Source: Podospora pseudoanserina
Lineage: Eukaryota; Ascomycota; Sordariomycetes; Sordariales; Podosporaceae
NCBI RefSeq assembly: GCF_035222485.1
Contig: NC_085921.1
Span: 2,604,001 to 2,668,000 of the forward strand
Length of the DNA stretch: 64,000 bases
Direction: 5' to 3'
Below, in pieces: positions 1-13,532 of this stretch. A model generated the notes under the pieces. That model worked only from the letters and a program-made list of their open reading frames with translations. It was not told the origin of the DNA and did no database searches. Position 1 is the stretch's first letter. The number at the start of each line of letters is the position of its first letter. The position numbers and the translations under genes are program-made.

Positions 1-3000
1 GTGAAGCTCGTGAACCACAGCCCCGCCAGTCCCTTGCTGCTACCCACAGTTTGGCGGGTCCTGCGGGTGTTGGTGCGTGGCCAGAGCATTTCTCAACGGC
101 GCACTCTGACCACCTCTCACCACGCTTGTCCTCTTTGGTCTCTACCCGACAAAGAGTTCACGACTCAATGAACAACACAACTTTCGCTGGAATACCGGGC
201 TCAGGGCCATTGTTGGTTGCCGATATCTTCTTTGAGGTCCCAGAAACATCATCCTCGACTGAGAGACCCATTTCAAGACAACATGCTGGAAATCTGTCGG
301 TGTTCACTTCAAAAGGTTCGGCACAACAGGTGGACCAATCACAACCTTTCTGTTCCACACTTGCAGTTGGGGGTTAGGAAAAGGGGAAACAGCAGTGACC
401 AGCACCACGCCAAGTCGCGATCCCGTACACAGTGCGTCTGTCGGGCAGCGAGCAGCAGCGCATCGTGGAGCTTTTCGGGGCCTGACCGGCCATCCGGCAC
501 TGGCCCTGGAAAGGACGGCCAAAGTCCCCGGTGGTGATCATATCAGAACCACGGAAACAAGGATCTGATAACCTCCACTAGGTACAGTTCTGATACGAAT
601 ATCTATGGAGGAGCTCGACGGATAGTCCATGGCAACAGCCGTGTACAAGAGTCTCCTGTGCTTCATACTTCGACTGCCCCCCCACCTTGGTTCGGCCGGT
701 GGTGCTTTTTTCCTGATGTTTGCAGAGCATCGCCACCGCCTGTGGCACAATGCATCTGCTGTTCCTGCAGAAGCGCAGTGTTTCCCTCGACACTGTGTGC
801 CAACCTGCCGTGTTCCTGCGTTAGTGTTGCTGTTCCTGCGGCGCCGGCGTCAGCAGCAGCACTCCTTTTTGTGTGCAGTAGGACGGAGAATCCCACGAGT
901 AGGTAGACGCTCGATTCGGCAGGAGTGTGGTTTGCGTTTCCCTTCGGTCGCGATGCATAGGATTGTGTGGACCATTGAGAAACAACGCACAGCAGAACAC
1001 CCTCAAGCCGTACTGACGGTCCCGTTCGACCTGCCTCACAAGTTATGGACCGACCTGTAGGTACGGACATATGACCAAATCGTCTCAAACCACCGGCGTA
1101 CCAGGTCTGAGATTCTGACAGTCTGGCGTCTTATCCGACAGATGACAGGTAGGTACAGTAGTTCCCCTCCCAAAGAGGGGTTTTCAAGAGGGGAACGGCG
1201 TTAGCAGCTGGCTGTCGGAATGCATGCTGTGCAGGGCTGCCTGTGGAGGATCAAGAAAGTGACCCAGAAATAGAAAAGAAAAGAGGGAACCCCATTCCTG
1301 TCGACTCCGGCATTCGCCCACAACACCATTTCAAGCCTCTTGCTCCAACGAGCATAGATAGTCAGGGGCATGCGTACAACAACATACGGTATATACATCA
1401 TCTACCCGTCAATTCTCGGCCTTGGGGAATAGCTGCTGGATCCGAGACTTTGAAGATCTGGACAGCGACACACAGACAGCAGCAAAGCAGATCCCTACGC
1501 TACGGTAGTGCACTGTGCTCACACTGTCACACTCCTTTTCTCTCAAGTCAGACGGTGTGGTTCGCCCCACTTTACCCCTGAAGATGACCAAGGATCTCTG
1601 GCCAGGGGTTCCCGACAGAACACACGTGTGGGTCAGGTCCTCCTCCCTCCCCCCATCGGACGAAGGTGGCGCAATTGGTCGGCGCGTCCAAGAACCAGGC
1701 CGGCGCCTTTCCCCTTTTATGCTTCTCTCAGCAGTTGTGGCGATTTTACCCGTGAGGGAGAAAAGAAACGTTATCCCAAGCCAAGCCGCCAGACCTGCTG
1801 CCGGCTTTGGGCTTGGCGAGGAGAACAGGGCAATGGTAGGTAGCATCGTTTCGGTTTTTGCGGAGGGGTTTCTCGGCAACTCTGGAGCACGGGCTCTTCG
1901 GGGTGGTCAACTCACAACTTGTGTCTATGTACACACAGATATCATGCTCTTCATCATGTTGACATGCTTTTCTAACTCAGGATCTTTTACTCAACACACG
2001 TGGCACGCGCTTGACAACAAGATCGGTGGGCAGTCGTGAGGCTGCAGGCACAGGTTCATGCGCTGGAACCGGAGGCAGCCTGATTGGAGGAGGGTCGAAG
2101 TGTTGTTCATGCATAGGTGGTGAGAAAGGCATGGCGGCCCCCAAGAAAAATGACTGGACAAAGTCAGCCAGTTTCTTCCTTCAAGGCTTCCAAAAGTACC
2201 GATCTTTGAACAACATCTACAAGATACCACCTTGTATTGGCCGTTGAAAGTCAAGGAAGGAAGCCAGAAGGGGGGGGGGGAAGGCATCACCTGAAAAAAG
2301 TTCTGGAAACCCCGCAGTCCAATCGGCCGTGGGGGAGCTGGAGTTGTCCAAGACAGTGGCGCTCGGTGTCAGCCCTGAGGTTGGACAGCACTCTGGATTC
2401 TGCGCCGTCATTGGACGCCAAGAGACGACGCTTACAGAAATCCGGTAAGGTGTTGAGATGGTGTACATTGCCGACGGTGAGGGCTTCTTCCCTGTTGATG
2501 GTGACCACTTGTAAGTCAAACATGGTTGTGAAGCCGGCGCTTGGTTCACCGAATTCAAGCCTCTTCGACGACTACATCCCGCTCAGCACGGCAGGCTGTG
2601 CCGAAAGGCGGCTTGGACCGTCCCTCCGCCCATTGAAATCGCAGTTGACTCCGGAATCTGAAGTAAACTACTGGACGACATACCCTACCTACCCTGTCAA
2701 TATCGGGAACAGGTTGTGTATGTATGGACCTACCCCAGATAACGCTCCCCTTCGATGCTGTTTTAGATTAATCTATTATTAAAAAAAAAAACCGGCTCAC
2801 TTCAACCTGGTTTAAGCCATCAACCACCCTCTTCCCGAACCCTACAACCCCTTCAACACCTGCCACGTCAACATCAGAATCATGCAAGTGGCAGGATAAT
2901 AATAATTCTGTAACAGAACAACAGCACAGGTAACAAAAAAGGCGGATATGCACCGATCTACACTGCCATTTGATTGCTACCTTGACCTGCCATTTTTTGG

Positions 3001-3430
3001 AACTCTCTGACATAACCGAAGAGCGTTTTTCCCCACAAAAGGAAACATGCTGCAATAATGCCTTTCTGGCGGGCAGAAGGAGAGTGGCATTGTTCACCGT
3101 CTCGGCTTGGCCTTCTACACAGGGTTGTCTGCCCCATCAATCTGTAACGGGAGGCCCAACCTGGGATCGGAAGGTCAGTTGGATGTTTACGTGTCTTGGC
3201 GGGGATATCTCTGACAATGTATGGGGATATATATATCATATGTGGTGATGTATACAGTACCATACTGTGTTTCTTTAGGTGTGGATATTCTTTGGAAACG
3301 ACGTTATCCCGGTACCGGTATGACCTCAGCAAAGTCCAGTATAGATTCCGGGTCGCTATCAGTCCTCAAGTCGGGTCGAGGTTCAACCCTCTACTGTCCA
3401 CCCCAAGACAGCTCTACCCACCACCACAGC
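1..3430. other. Gene-poor stretch at window start
   Basis: I see no gene I can support here. All open frames are short (at most 181 codons), overlap on both strands, lack recognisable motifs, and do not join into a longer product through plausible introns. The stretch contains a run of about ten G near 2271-2280 and a purine/pyrimidine-rich segment just before the downstream gene. It could hold untranslated sequence, a long non-coding transcript or regulatory DNA. Confidence 0.5.
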
Positions 3431-4599
3431 TCACAGCTCCCTCATAACCTCCTCCACAGCCTGCTTAGCCATCCTCTTCCTCTGCTGCTCCGGCAAACCA
3501 GCACTCATATCCCTCACAGCCCGCAACTTGACCATCATCTGCTCCAGGCTCCTGATATCATCATCCCCAATCTCTTCCTCCCCTTCCTCCTCCTTCCCTT
3601 TCCCCTCCCCCGTGGTGTCAATCTCCTCCCCAATCTGCTCCCAAATCGCCCTCTTCAACCCCTCAAAATCCTCCCTGTCATAGCCATACCCCAACCCCTT
3701 GGGGTCAAACTCTTTATCGTCATCCTCATCCCCCTCCCCAAAACCCAAACCATCCCCCTCCTCCCCTGGTGCCCCTCCCCCAGACCAATCATTAGCCTCC
3801 AACGCCTCCCTCACCCTCGCAATCCCCATCCTCTCCCCAAACTCATTCCTCTTCCCTTCCTCCTGCTCTCTGCCCTTGGTATAAACCACAAACTCCAACC
3901 CCGCCTCGGCAGCAACATCCTCCCACTCATCCAACACGTCGTCATCCCCCATTATGGCCTGCTGGCTAACACCAATAACAAGCCCGACACCATCCCACTC
4001 CCACCCTCCCAACCCTTCCCTGACCACCTTCCCAACCTCTTTAACCAATCTTTGATGCTCTGTTACCGTTGATGTTGATATGCTGGAAGACAAAGAAGGA
4101 GAGAGCTCGACAACAATAATAACCCCCCCCAAAACCAGCAACACCTCCTTTGCCTCCTCCGACAAAAACGAACTTGACCATTCCTGCGGAGAAGAGACAA
4201 GATCAAGCCAGATGGGGACAGAGGCGGTGTAATATTGTGTGGAAAGGAGTAAAAGGTGGGTTGTTCCCGCGAGGGAGGGGGTGTTTTCATCATCGGTTGA
4301 GTCTGATGGGAGGGGGTGGGAGCCGGTGAGTTCTATAAAATGTTAATAATGTATTGGGGAGTGAGGAGGGAGGAGGGGGTGAGATCTGATAAACAGGAAA
4401 GCATGGATTGGAAAGATATCCCCAAAGCACCCCCCAACTATGTGGTTGAGAAAGTAAGGAAATGTAAAATGAACTAACCTTTGATAACAGCACTCAACTC
4501 CCCAGCTGACTGCGCCAACGACACGGCGAGGATCCGTCTAGGGTGTGGGATTTCCTTGCCGGCTTTCTTCGCGGGGGTCTTTTCGTTTGGGGCGCTCAT
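3431..4599 (-). CDS. Alpha/gamma-adaptin-binding protein p34 (Irc6-like)
   Basis: Predicted cytosolic chaperone-like partner of clathrin adaptors, 340 aa in two exons. Exon 1 (4599-4479) encodes MSAPNEK...RRILAVSLAQSAGEL. The intron is 4478-4333 and exon 2 (4332-3431) continues in phase with ELTGSHPLP. The N-terminal half has a small-GTPase-like pattern: an ILAVSL strand, then PIWLDLVS and LLVLGGVIIVVELSP. Next comes the GLGGWEWDGVGLVIGV block and the NEFGERMGIARVREALEANDW segment that I associate with fungal p34/Irc6 proteins. An acidic low-complexity linker and a C-terminal helix (LEQMMVKLRAVRDMSAGLP) finish the protein. In known relatives the family controls AP-1/AP-2 assembly; the role here is inferred. 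The start is the only ATG upstream that keeps RRILAVSL in frame. Family assignment is fairly firm. Confidence 0.78.
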
Positions 4600-5447
4600 T
4601 TTGCCGGCGTATAGACCAAACTGTTTTCTCTATGATGCTTGGAGTAAGAACAATTTGAGCCGTGATGAGAATGAGCAAGTGAGCGAGTGAGTGGTGGTTA
4701 CTGAGTGAGTGAGAGTGGCAGTTGCAAAAGGGAGCTTTGGCTCATGGTGGGGCAAGCTGAGAGCTCGCCCCGACAATGGCGGGGTAGGAAGCTCATTCTC
4801 ATCTCACTGCCCGCTCATACAATGTAAGATCTCAAAACATAAAGACGACAACGAATAGTATTTATGTAGCATAATTCCTCAGTTCAATGAGAATATTTCT
4901 TCAAGTGTTCGGAAAGAATATCAAACACACAGACATTCGCATATTTTGCTGCCTCTTGGTGGAATCAAAGTGAGACGTGATACCTTCAGCAACTCAAACA
5001 GACGGACAAGCACAAACCGCAACTGGCATCTCTTGACTGTGACAGAAAAATACACATCTATCATGCTCGCTATGCCCTAGTCCTACAGTCTCAACCCCAA
5101 GACCAGCCAGCAAGCAAAAAGCCATACCAATACCATCCATCCCTTCCCCCTCCAATCCTATCATGCAAAGTTATGCTGCCGCTGTTCTGGACTAGTCATG
5201 TCCACAGATGCTCGACAAGACAATACCAATTATCCCCTTTTATGTACAAGAGTTCCAAATACCTCACGTTCCTTGTACCCTTAATTCCGAAAAAAAAAAG
5301 CAAAAACCACAGCATGCACACAATCCCAGTCCAATAATGGTTACCAACACCCTTCTTTTATTGTGCTTCTAACTTTCACGCCGTGTTCCTCCTCTTTTGC
5401 GCCCCAATTATTCTTCCTTCCTCATATATCATCCTCAGAATAGCTTT
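4600..5447. other. Intergenic region between p34/Irc6 start and ABCC stop
   Basis: About 850 bp lie between the start of the p34/Irc6-like gene and the stop of the ABC transporter, both on the minus strand. It should hold the transporter's 3' UTR and the promoter of the p34 gene. An AT-rich patch at 4820-5340 has several A runs. No open frame of note. Confidence 0.55.
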
Positions 5448-8400
5448 CTAGGCAGTTGACCCACCCGGTTGCTCTGAGTTGGCCGTAGCAGTGGTTCCGC
5501 TTCCAGCCTGGGATCCTGACGATGATGCCACAACCTCCTCCTCGTCATCATCAACATCTACCAGCTGGGTGGTCTTGAATGCCTTCTTGGCAGCAGCCTG
5601 CAGCGAGATGAAATCACCGCTCATCTCACACATGCTCCTAAAAGTACCGTTGGCCTTCTTCAGGAGCTTGTATGGATGGTCGTATTCGACGATCTGACCC
5701 TTGTCAAGAACCAAGACCTTGTCATAATCAACGATTGTTTGCAGGCGATGGGCAATCGTAATGATGGTGCTGGTAAGCTCACGAATCGTGCCTTGGATGG
5801 CGGCGTCAGTGGCATAGTCGATCGAGGCAGTGGCCTCGTCCATGACCAACACGCTAGGGTTCTTGAGCAGCGCCCGTGCCAGGCAGAGAAGCTGACGCTG
5901 GCCCTGAGAAAGATTGTTGCCCGACTCGGTGACAGGAGAGGAGAGATCCAGGAAGATGTTCTTGTTCGTGGCCGTGGGCGGCCGTGATGGCTCCTCAGAA
6001 GCAGCGATAGACTCGACGGCGGTCGTGGCGGGAGGGATAGGTGCAGAACCAAGAGCCATCTCGTCAGGGCCGATGAGCTGTACACGGCGGAGGGCAGCAA
6101 AGATCTCGGTATCAGTGTACGAGTCAAACGGATCCAAGTTGGTTCGAATGGTTCCCATAAAGAGTGTGGGCTCCTGGGGCACAATGGTGATACCCTCACG
6201 CAGATCGCGCAAGCCAACCTGACCAATGTCCACACCGTCAATCAAGATTTTACCCTCATCGGCTTCCAAGGCGCGGAAGATGGCCAGTGTGAGTGAACTC
6301 TTGCCAGCTCCGGTTCTTCCGACAATGCCAATCTTCTCACGCGCTTCGATCTTGAACGTGAGGTTGCGCAGAACGGGATCCAGCTCCTTGCGGTACCGAG
6401 TGGAATAGTTGATGAACTCGACGGACCCCTGAGCGGGCCAGTTCTTGTCTGGGCGGTTCTTCTCCACGATGGCCTCGGCTTCCTGCTCCACATCCAGGTA
6501 CTCCTTGATACGCTCGACTGAGTTCATATTTTGCTCGTTCATAGCATAAAGACGCACCAGCCAAAGGATATTGTCAGCAAAACCAATAGCATAGCTCAGC
6601 GAGATACCAGCAGACCCTGGATCGACCTTGCCAAGGCTGATGATAACAAATACACCGGCGAAGAAGGCAACAAAGTCGCCCAGCAGATCAGTTCTGAAGG
6701 CGAGCCATCTGTTAGCGGCCCAAAGATAGATGAATGGGCGCAACTGCTTGTTGATTCTGGCAAGGTTGTCTCTGATAAAGCGGCGCTCGTCACCGTAGGC
6801 CCGAATGGTTGTAACACCGCTCAGTGTCTCTCCAAACTGCTGGAACAGCGGGCTTCTTTCGACGGATTCCAAACGCTTCAGGTCCCGCGATGAGTGGAGG
6901 TAGAACTGGCCGAGGAAAACGTAGGCAGCCGTGATGAACACTCCCGGAATCAAGAACGCTGGGGTGATGTAGGCAATCAAAACAACAGTGACAGTAATAC
7001 CGAGAAGACAAGCCATGACGCCAATAGCGATAGGAGCCACTTCCTGATCCACAGCTTCCAGATCCTTGCTGAATCGGTTCATGATCTGACCCAGAGGGGT
7101 AACATCAAAGAACTTGAACCTTGCTCCGGTCACCGCCTTCATCAAACGATCATGAAGCTTCCAGGAGGCAGTCAGAGAGCCAAAGAAGATCCAAAGATCC
7201 CTCACAAGCGCCGCACAAGCACCAGCACCTCCAATCAGTGCCAGTACAGTTAAGTAGTAGATGACATCAACATCTTTATTGTCGGCAGCCGAGAACGTCG
7301 TGCTATCGCCCTTGACGTAGTTAGCAATCGAAGCAAAATACGTCGGCGACAAGGTCTGGGCTGAGTAGCTGTAAGAGCTCATGCTGAACCGGGCGGAAGC
7401 GGTCTCGTTGAGGGTGTACTGGTTAGCCCATTCCTTGATCCACAGGTTGGAAGCAACACCGGAAAGTTGTTGCGCCGAGAAGACAAGGCCAGCCAAGAGC
7501 CAGAAACCCCAGCCACCCATGGAACCAAGGTACAGCTTCATCACAGGCCACTTGACCGCACCAACAGCCTTGGTCTCTTCCAGGGCATCCTGCTTCTTGG
7601 GCTCCTTCTTGGGCGACTTTGGCTTGCTCTTTTGTGAGCTTCTGTCAGCTTCGTTAAGCAGGGTATCGCCACTCTCCTCTCCAACACTGGATGGGACACG
7701 AGAGGGAACACGAGACACGTGGGCAGATCCTGCGGTAGACTTGGGAATAGCATCTTCTCCGAGTTTGCCCGCTTCGATCAGCTCCTTGGGGGTACCCTGG
7801 CCTGTGACACGGCCGTTGCTCATGGTCAAGACAAAGTCGGCAGGCGGGACGCAGAGAGGGATGTTGTGTGAGACGAGAATGCAAGTGCGATGTGCCATCA
7901 GAGGTCCCATGATGCAGTTGGTAAAGATCCACTGGGCAGTATGAGAATCAACAGCGCTCAGGCAGTCATCCAAAAGCAGGTGCTTCGAGTTCGAGTAGAC
8001 GGCACGGGCAAGCGAGATACGCTGTTTCTGACCGCCCGAAAGGGTGATGCCCTTCTCGCCCACCAAAGTCTCATCACCGTTGTCGAGGATCTCCAGGTCG
8101 TGTTCCAAGGCACAGGCCACAATAACGTCGCGATATCTCTCCTCATCGAATGGGGCAGAGAAGAGAATGTTCTCCTTGATGCTAGCGTTCACAAGCCAAG
8201 CCTGCTGGGCGACGTAGGCGCATGTCTCAGCAAGACCGGTTTCGGGATCCGGACGAACGTCTTCACGGCTGCGACCACCGGGAAGAAGAACACGGCCATT
8301 CATGATGGTCATCTCGCCAAGCAAGGCCATCAACAGCGAAGTCTTGCCACAGCCCGTAGGCCCGGTGATGACATTGAGCTTGCCAATCTTAAAGTCAACA

Positions 8401-10653
8401 TCGAGGTCGAGCAGGCGGAACGCCATAGATCCATCGTCTTGCACAGTGGACTTGCTACCCCAGATGAAAGTGGCGTTTCTGAAGCCGATGGCTCTCTCTC
8501 CGTTCTCGTCAATGTTGTCTTCACCCAGCTGCTCAAACTTTTCAGTCTCCTCCTCGGAGAGAAACTCCTCAATACGATCAATAGAGACCTTTGACTCCTG
8601 AACGTGGGCGATCATGTCACCAAGCTGATCGAGGGGGTACCGGAGAAGCATGAACAGAGAAATGGCGGTAAAGGCGACGGAGGGATACAGAGGCTTCTTC
8701 TCGATGACGGTGTAGACAAAGAACGAGAAGAAAGTGATCAAGATGGGGACGGTGTTCCAGACGGCCACCGCAGCAGCCCAAAGCATGAACCTCTTGCGCA
8801 AAGCCTGTAGCTCAGCTTTCCTCTTCTCGTCAACGATCTTGGCGAAACGATGCTCCCAGGCAAAGTACTTGATGATGCGGATATTTTGCAGGACCTCGTT
8901 GGTCGTATGGATACGCTTGTCGGTGGCGCTCATGATCTTCTTCTGGGTCTTGTTGAAGCCCTTGCCGAAGGCAATGTTGATTGGGAGAAGCAGAGCCATG
9001 ACAATGAAGCCCGGGATGGCACTTAGACCCATGACCTGGTAGAGAAGAAGAATGGACACGATCAGCTGAGTAGGAGCAGACGCGACCAGGAAGTGCAAGT
9101 AGGCCGTGACCTCAGACACCTTGAAACTGTCAACCGACATCAAGTTGATGATGGTGCCGTTGTTGGCCTGCTCGTCAGCGTCGGCAGCCTTGGCGTCCTT
9201 CTTGGAAGCATCAGCCTCCTCGTTTGGGGTAGCCTGGCGGTCCTTCTTCCCGAGCCCCAACAGCCTCTTGGCCTTGGAGATGATGCCGTCCTTCTTTGGG
9301 GTCTCGTCCTTCTTCTTGTCAGCCCCAAGCGCGGAGTCTTTGCCCGCAGCTGCCTTTCTCCGCAATGCCTTGGCATAAATCTCGCCGACCAGGATAGCTC
9401 GAATGTTGATGCAAATCTTACGGCCAATCCACAAGGCCTGCGCATCTCCAACAGACCGGATGATGTCCGTGACAGGAAGTAAAATAACATAGAGCCACAG
9501 GACGTTCCTGGGTGCTTCGGTTGGATTCTCGACGTATTCCAAAATGGCCTTGAGAAGGAGAGTGGGCGCAAACGTGAAGACACCAGACACGATGGCCCAG
9601 GCAGCCTGGGCAAAAAGCATCCCCTTGAAGAACTTGACCAAATGGAAGGCCAGCGAGGTGGTCTTCTTGGCTTGGCGATAAGCAGCGAGAATGGCAGCGG
9701 CCTTGTCCCTAGGAAGCAGATTCCAGACTCGTTTGAGTTCTAGTGGTTCTTTCCAGCCATCCCACACGATCGAGTCGACCCAGGAGAAGGTGTAGTGCGA
9801 GAACAGCGAAGCCAGGTTTTCACGACCGGGCGGAATGCCATCTTCCCACTCCAGAAGCACCGTTTTGTTGCCCTTCCGGGTGCTGATAGCCATACCAAAA
9901 AGAACAGAGGTCAAGGCAAACTCGGTCATCACCAGAACCTGTGTCATCTGAGAGACCGTGTGAATCAAGACTGATCGGAAGAGAACCAGGGTGAAGAGCC
10001 ACTGGCAGCTGTAGATGGCGGCCGTGTGATTCCACAACCTCGGGACCCGCCATTGGGTATTTCCCAGGAAAAGTCGAAGAGTTGCAAGGAGCTGGACGTA
10101 GACCCAGACGGTCAGGCCAGCAATACCAGCCAGGCCGTTCTTGACCTCGACGTCGTACAACAATCCGACCACATTGACAGCGACCAGGCCTGCAATAGCA
10201 AGCTCCTCCACGACCACAGAGAGAGTCTGCCCGGGTGGTGTATCAGCTTGCACGATGGATCCCTTGGTTGTGGTTTTGACCAGCGCAAGCCGGCCGCCAT
10301 TGATGACTAGACCCTCATCGTCGTCGCTTTCGAGTGTTGGCTCTTCATCGACCGGGAGGTCTGTGTGGTTCGGAGGCGAAATCGGAGTGACGCCATTGGT
10401 GAGAGGTTCGTATCCTCGGCGTCGTTTTAACCTGACGGCGCGGAAAGTGTTGTGCAGAGCGAGCTGGAGAAACGAGATTCCTATTATGATTAAGGGCAGC
10501 AAGACACTAAGATAGCTACAGGTTGAAGCGAGCAAGACTGTCAGCGAATATTCTTTTTTGACGGAGTGCAACAGTAGGGACCTACTCCTGCTTGAAGCAT
10601 TGTGTAAAATCGTCGGTCCGCCATATGGGCCACGAGCACGCGGCGAAAGCCAT
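5448..10653 (-). CDS. ABCC-type ABC transporter (Ybt1/MRP-like), full length with TMD0
   Basis: Predicted ATP-driven exporter of organic anions or conjugates, 1711 aa, in the vacuolar or plasma membrane. Exon 1 (10653-10586) encodes MAFAACSWPIWRTDDFTQCF. A 70-bp intron follows, then exon 2 (10515-5448) resumes with YLSVLLPLIII. Order: N-terminal membrane domain (about residues 1-330), first ABC membrane domain, NBD1 with Walker A GPTGCGKTS (about 740), LSGGQKQR (about 846) and LLLDDCLS (about 868), a charged Ser/Lys-rich linker, second membrane domain, then NBD2 with GRTGAGKSS (about 1422), LSQGQRQ (about 1556) and VLVMDEATASID (about 1577). NBD1 has Asp where NBD2 has the catalytic Glu, the usual ABCC asymmetry. 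A Lys/Ala-rich insertion (about 430-480) sits within the first membrane domain. The long open frame begins upstream at a non-ATG codon in what I read as intron and leader. Substrate cannot be inferred. Confidence 0.93.
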
Positions 10654-11984
10654 TTCGGCCGCGTTGTCGTGGCGCAACCACGAAATCGTAATGTTGGTGA
10701 CTGTCTCGAATACGTGTGTCTGTCGTTCGTCAATTGGAACCAGACGTCGGTGTTGCGCGGGGGAAGACGTCTGGGAAAACGTCGTTGATTGGTGGTGGAC
10801 GGGAAGAAAACAAGAAAATGGGAAGTGCTTCCCTCTGAGATCGCCAGCAATGGGGAAAAGTGAGAATCCTGGACGGGTCCAGCGGCGGTTTAAACGCTGG
10901 AACTGGAACTGGAACCTCGTTGTCATTTGGCACTAGTCTGGTGGGGTTGGTCTGGGGTGGTCCTGGAAAAAGGCAGCTGCAATGGTAAGCAAAACTACCT
11001 ATCTTCCACTATCTCCCACACGCAGCGCATGTCATGTATCTGTCCGCTTCCACGAGTATAGCTATATCTTGAAGAGGTATGCCGACGACGCACGGGAGCA
11101 CGCAAAGGAACTTGAGCCATCCACCACGGCGGGAGGGGTCATAGGTTCGTAGCCGGGCCGGGAATGTATTTCATGGGCGGGAGATCTATACGCCCACCTA
11201 CTGAGTGATGAGAGAGGGGTCCCGAGCAACAGTCCCGACGGGTTTCAGCAAAAGAAAAAACACACCGGCCTTCTGACTGTCGATAAGTAGGATAGCAATA
11301 TCATGGTGGTCTGTGGCGTCAAAGGCCGTTTTCTGTCGCACGTGCAGCCTTCTTCGATGATCCAGAAGCTGAGCCAGGGGGGGAGCTTACCAAATGAGGG
11401 CCATCGATGATGTCAGATGTTCCCTGCAACCCAGCAGAGGTTCCCGCCGAGCCGAGTCAAGGCCCTTGTCTTTTTTTCTTTGCCGTAGAATTTTAGGATT
11501 ACACAAAGTATTGTGCGACCATTGGTGCTACATCTCGTGCTCTGCTTTGTGAGTCTGAACATCTAGATACGACTACCTAGGCGGTGACATGACTGTTCGG
11601 CCTAGGAGCTGCTTACACATGCACATAGATGCTTGGTGCTTACACCCTGCCTAATGCGACTCCGTCCGCCAACCAGCAACCCCTGGTGGTCGCAGCGCGA
11701 AGCTTTGCGCTAGGAAGGCCACCTGCATCCGCTGGTGGGACCGCAAACGTCGAGAAGCTCGATTTTTCATCCGTTCAGCCAGCGTTTTGCACTTTGCCAG
11801 AGCCTCCGTTACACACAAGACTCGAGAAAGGTCTGATATATAATATATGAGCTATAACATCAAACTATCTCGGTACTCTCACCGTTGCTTCTCAGTACAG
11901 AGGTATCATGCGAACAAATGTACATGCAACATCGTCTCCCGTCCGCGCAAAAAGAATACTCATCCAATTGACCGCGAGGTACTT
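10654..11984. other. ABCC promoter side and intergenic DNA
   Basis: About 1.3 kb upstream of the transporter, leading into decayed kinase-like copy A. Both strands carry short overlapping frames only. I find no conserved protein motif and no RNA gene. The transporter's promoter and leader should lie at 10654-11000. Confidence 0.5.
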
Positions 11985-13532
11985 GCATATGAGCCTCTCA
12001 ACGATCTCCATGATCCTTCTCACCAACCTCATCCTCTTTTTCACACGGATCTCGTTCGCCGACATGATCCTTCTCACCGCCGTACTTCTTTTCCTCATAG
12101 TAATCCTCCTCAAGGCCATCACTTTTCCTAAACTCTTCATCTTACGTACCTTTTCCCTTCTTCTCACTACCCTCAGCTCTTCATCTACCTGCTCTCTTGT
12201 CTTGCGGCCACAGCCCTCCAGCGCAGTCAGGATTTCTTTGCTTTGCTTCTCGTGGTCTTTATCATCGAGCCAATGCTGTGGGAGAGGAGCATAATTTAAA
12301 TCGCCGTAATATGTCCGCAACAGCCAGAGGGCAGCGAGGTCAGGATTTGTCTGACCACGCCTTGGGAACCCACTCTCTCCAGGAAGTTACATTGCAGTAT
12401 GCCCTCCTTCTGTCGTTGTCTATGACGTTCCAGGAGTATCCATATATACAGGCTTTCAAGGGCCAGTGACGAAGAATAGAGGAGTAGCGGTCTCCGCCCA
12501 ATTTGTCATGAGCTGTCAGAATTGCTTGTTGGAAGTTGATGATCGCAACGGTCCCGTCCTTTCTGACTAGAATTGTCGTGTGGCTTGACCTCACTGTGTA
12601 TAATATCACACCACCACCAAAGTTCGTTGTCGGCATCGATAAGATGTTTAAAAGTTTTGAAGGCAAGGGCTTGCCAGTCTTTCTCTTGGATTCGCGGATG
12701 AGTTTCGACATGGGCTGGGCGTCGTCGAGCTTTTCGAGGAGCATCATGCGAACTGCTTGGTAGCCTTCCTTGGACTCGGGGCAAGGATGTTCCATTGTCC
12801 ACGAGCCGTAGAATCTGAGTGCGCCTCTGGTGAGATCTGGATGCTCTTGGGCTGCTTCGCGAACCAAGGAGTAGGCCTCTGATTCAAGCGCGTAGTCAAT
12901 ATCAGCCCGGGGTGGCGCAATCCGGAGGCAGACCATCCCCCGCTGGGTTGCGTACAAAGGTATCGTCCAAGGAGATGAGGTAATAAGCTGCATCGTAGAT
13001 CTTGGCAACACATTCCCAGGGGCCTTGTTCCTTTTCTCCAGGTAGTTGAACTCTTTACGTCACGGCGATTGGGCCGTTGTATCGGTCATCATCAAGAGGG
13101 AGCTTGGGGTCCTTCAGTGCAAGGCTGGCACAGGTCTCGTTCGAATAATTACACTTCCAGCCAGGGATGTAATAGTCGGGGTCGTATTCGTCATCTTCCG
13201 TGTTGTCTTCTTTGTTGACCTTCTTGTCATCTTCCATATCGTCATCATCGTCCTCGTGCCCCGAATCCTCGTCATAATATATGGGCTTTGGACTAATGAC
13301 AACCTTTCTGATAGTAAATTCAAACGTATCGTCGCCAATCTTTCCGCTAATGGGTGGGTTGTCAAGGGCATATTCCACCCGGTCTGCTCGCGCTCGAGGC
13401 TCACAGCCGAGCTCTCCATAATTGTTGTATTCTCGCTCTCCCTCTCCATAGTTGTGGTAATTTACCACTCCAAGTGTCCCAGGGGTTCGTGTGTGAACCC
13501 TTCCATGTATGGGTGAGCCTCATGCTGCATCT
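11985..13532 (-). pseudogene. Kinase-like family copy A, decayed
   Basis: Reading minus-strand frames side by side with copies B and C recovers one family layout. It starts with an N-terminal HPYMEGFTHEP (ATG at 13532, segment shortened), then DNPPI...FEFTIRK..ISPKP, an Asp/Glu-rich spacer, DPKLPLDDDRYNGPIAV, VQLPGE...ECVAKIYDAAYY, DYALESEAYSLV, FYGSWTM, VRMMLLEKLDD, ELWWWCDIIHSEVKPHDN, KDGTVAIINFQQAIL, LRHWP, REWVPKAWSD and a C-terminal helical tail. The pieces lie in different frames. There is an in-frame TAA at 13055-13057 and at least three or four frame changes, near 12.93, 12.65, 12.59 and 12.34 kb. The pattern (AKIYD strand, GSWT, LLEK hinge, HxE...PH loop, INF) is kinase-like, but the usual catalytic Asp is Glu and the IDF/DFG position is INF. 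I infer a dead gene of a pseudokinase-type family. Introns could explain at most some of the breaks. Confidence 0.6.

Noticed and set aside
629-1060. 143-codon plus-strand open frame
   Set aside because: A similar-length frame lies opposite, composition is Arg/Cys/His-rich, and no motif or splice extension was found.
2237-2782. 181-codon plus-strand open frame
   Set aside because: It starts in a G-run region, overlaps minus-strand frames and shows no domain or conserved pattern.
12340-13011. Reading the 223-codon frame of copy A as a stand-alone gene
   Set aside because: Conserved family blocks continue in other frames on both sides, so this frame is one fragment of a decayed gene.
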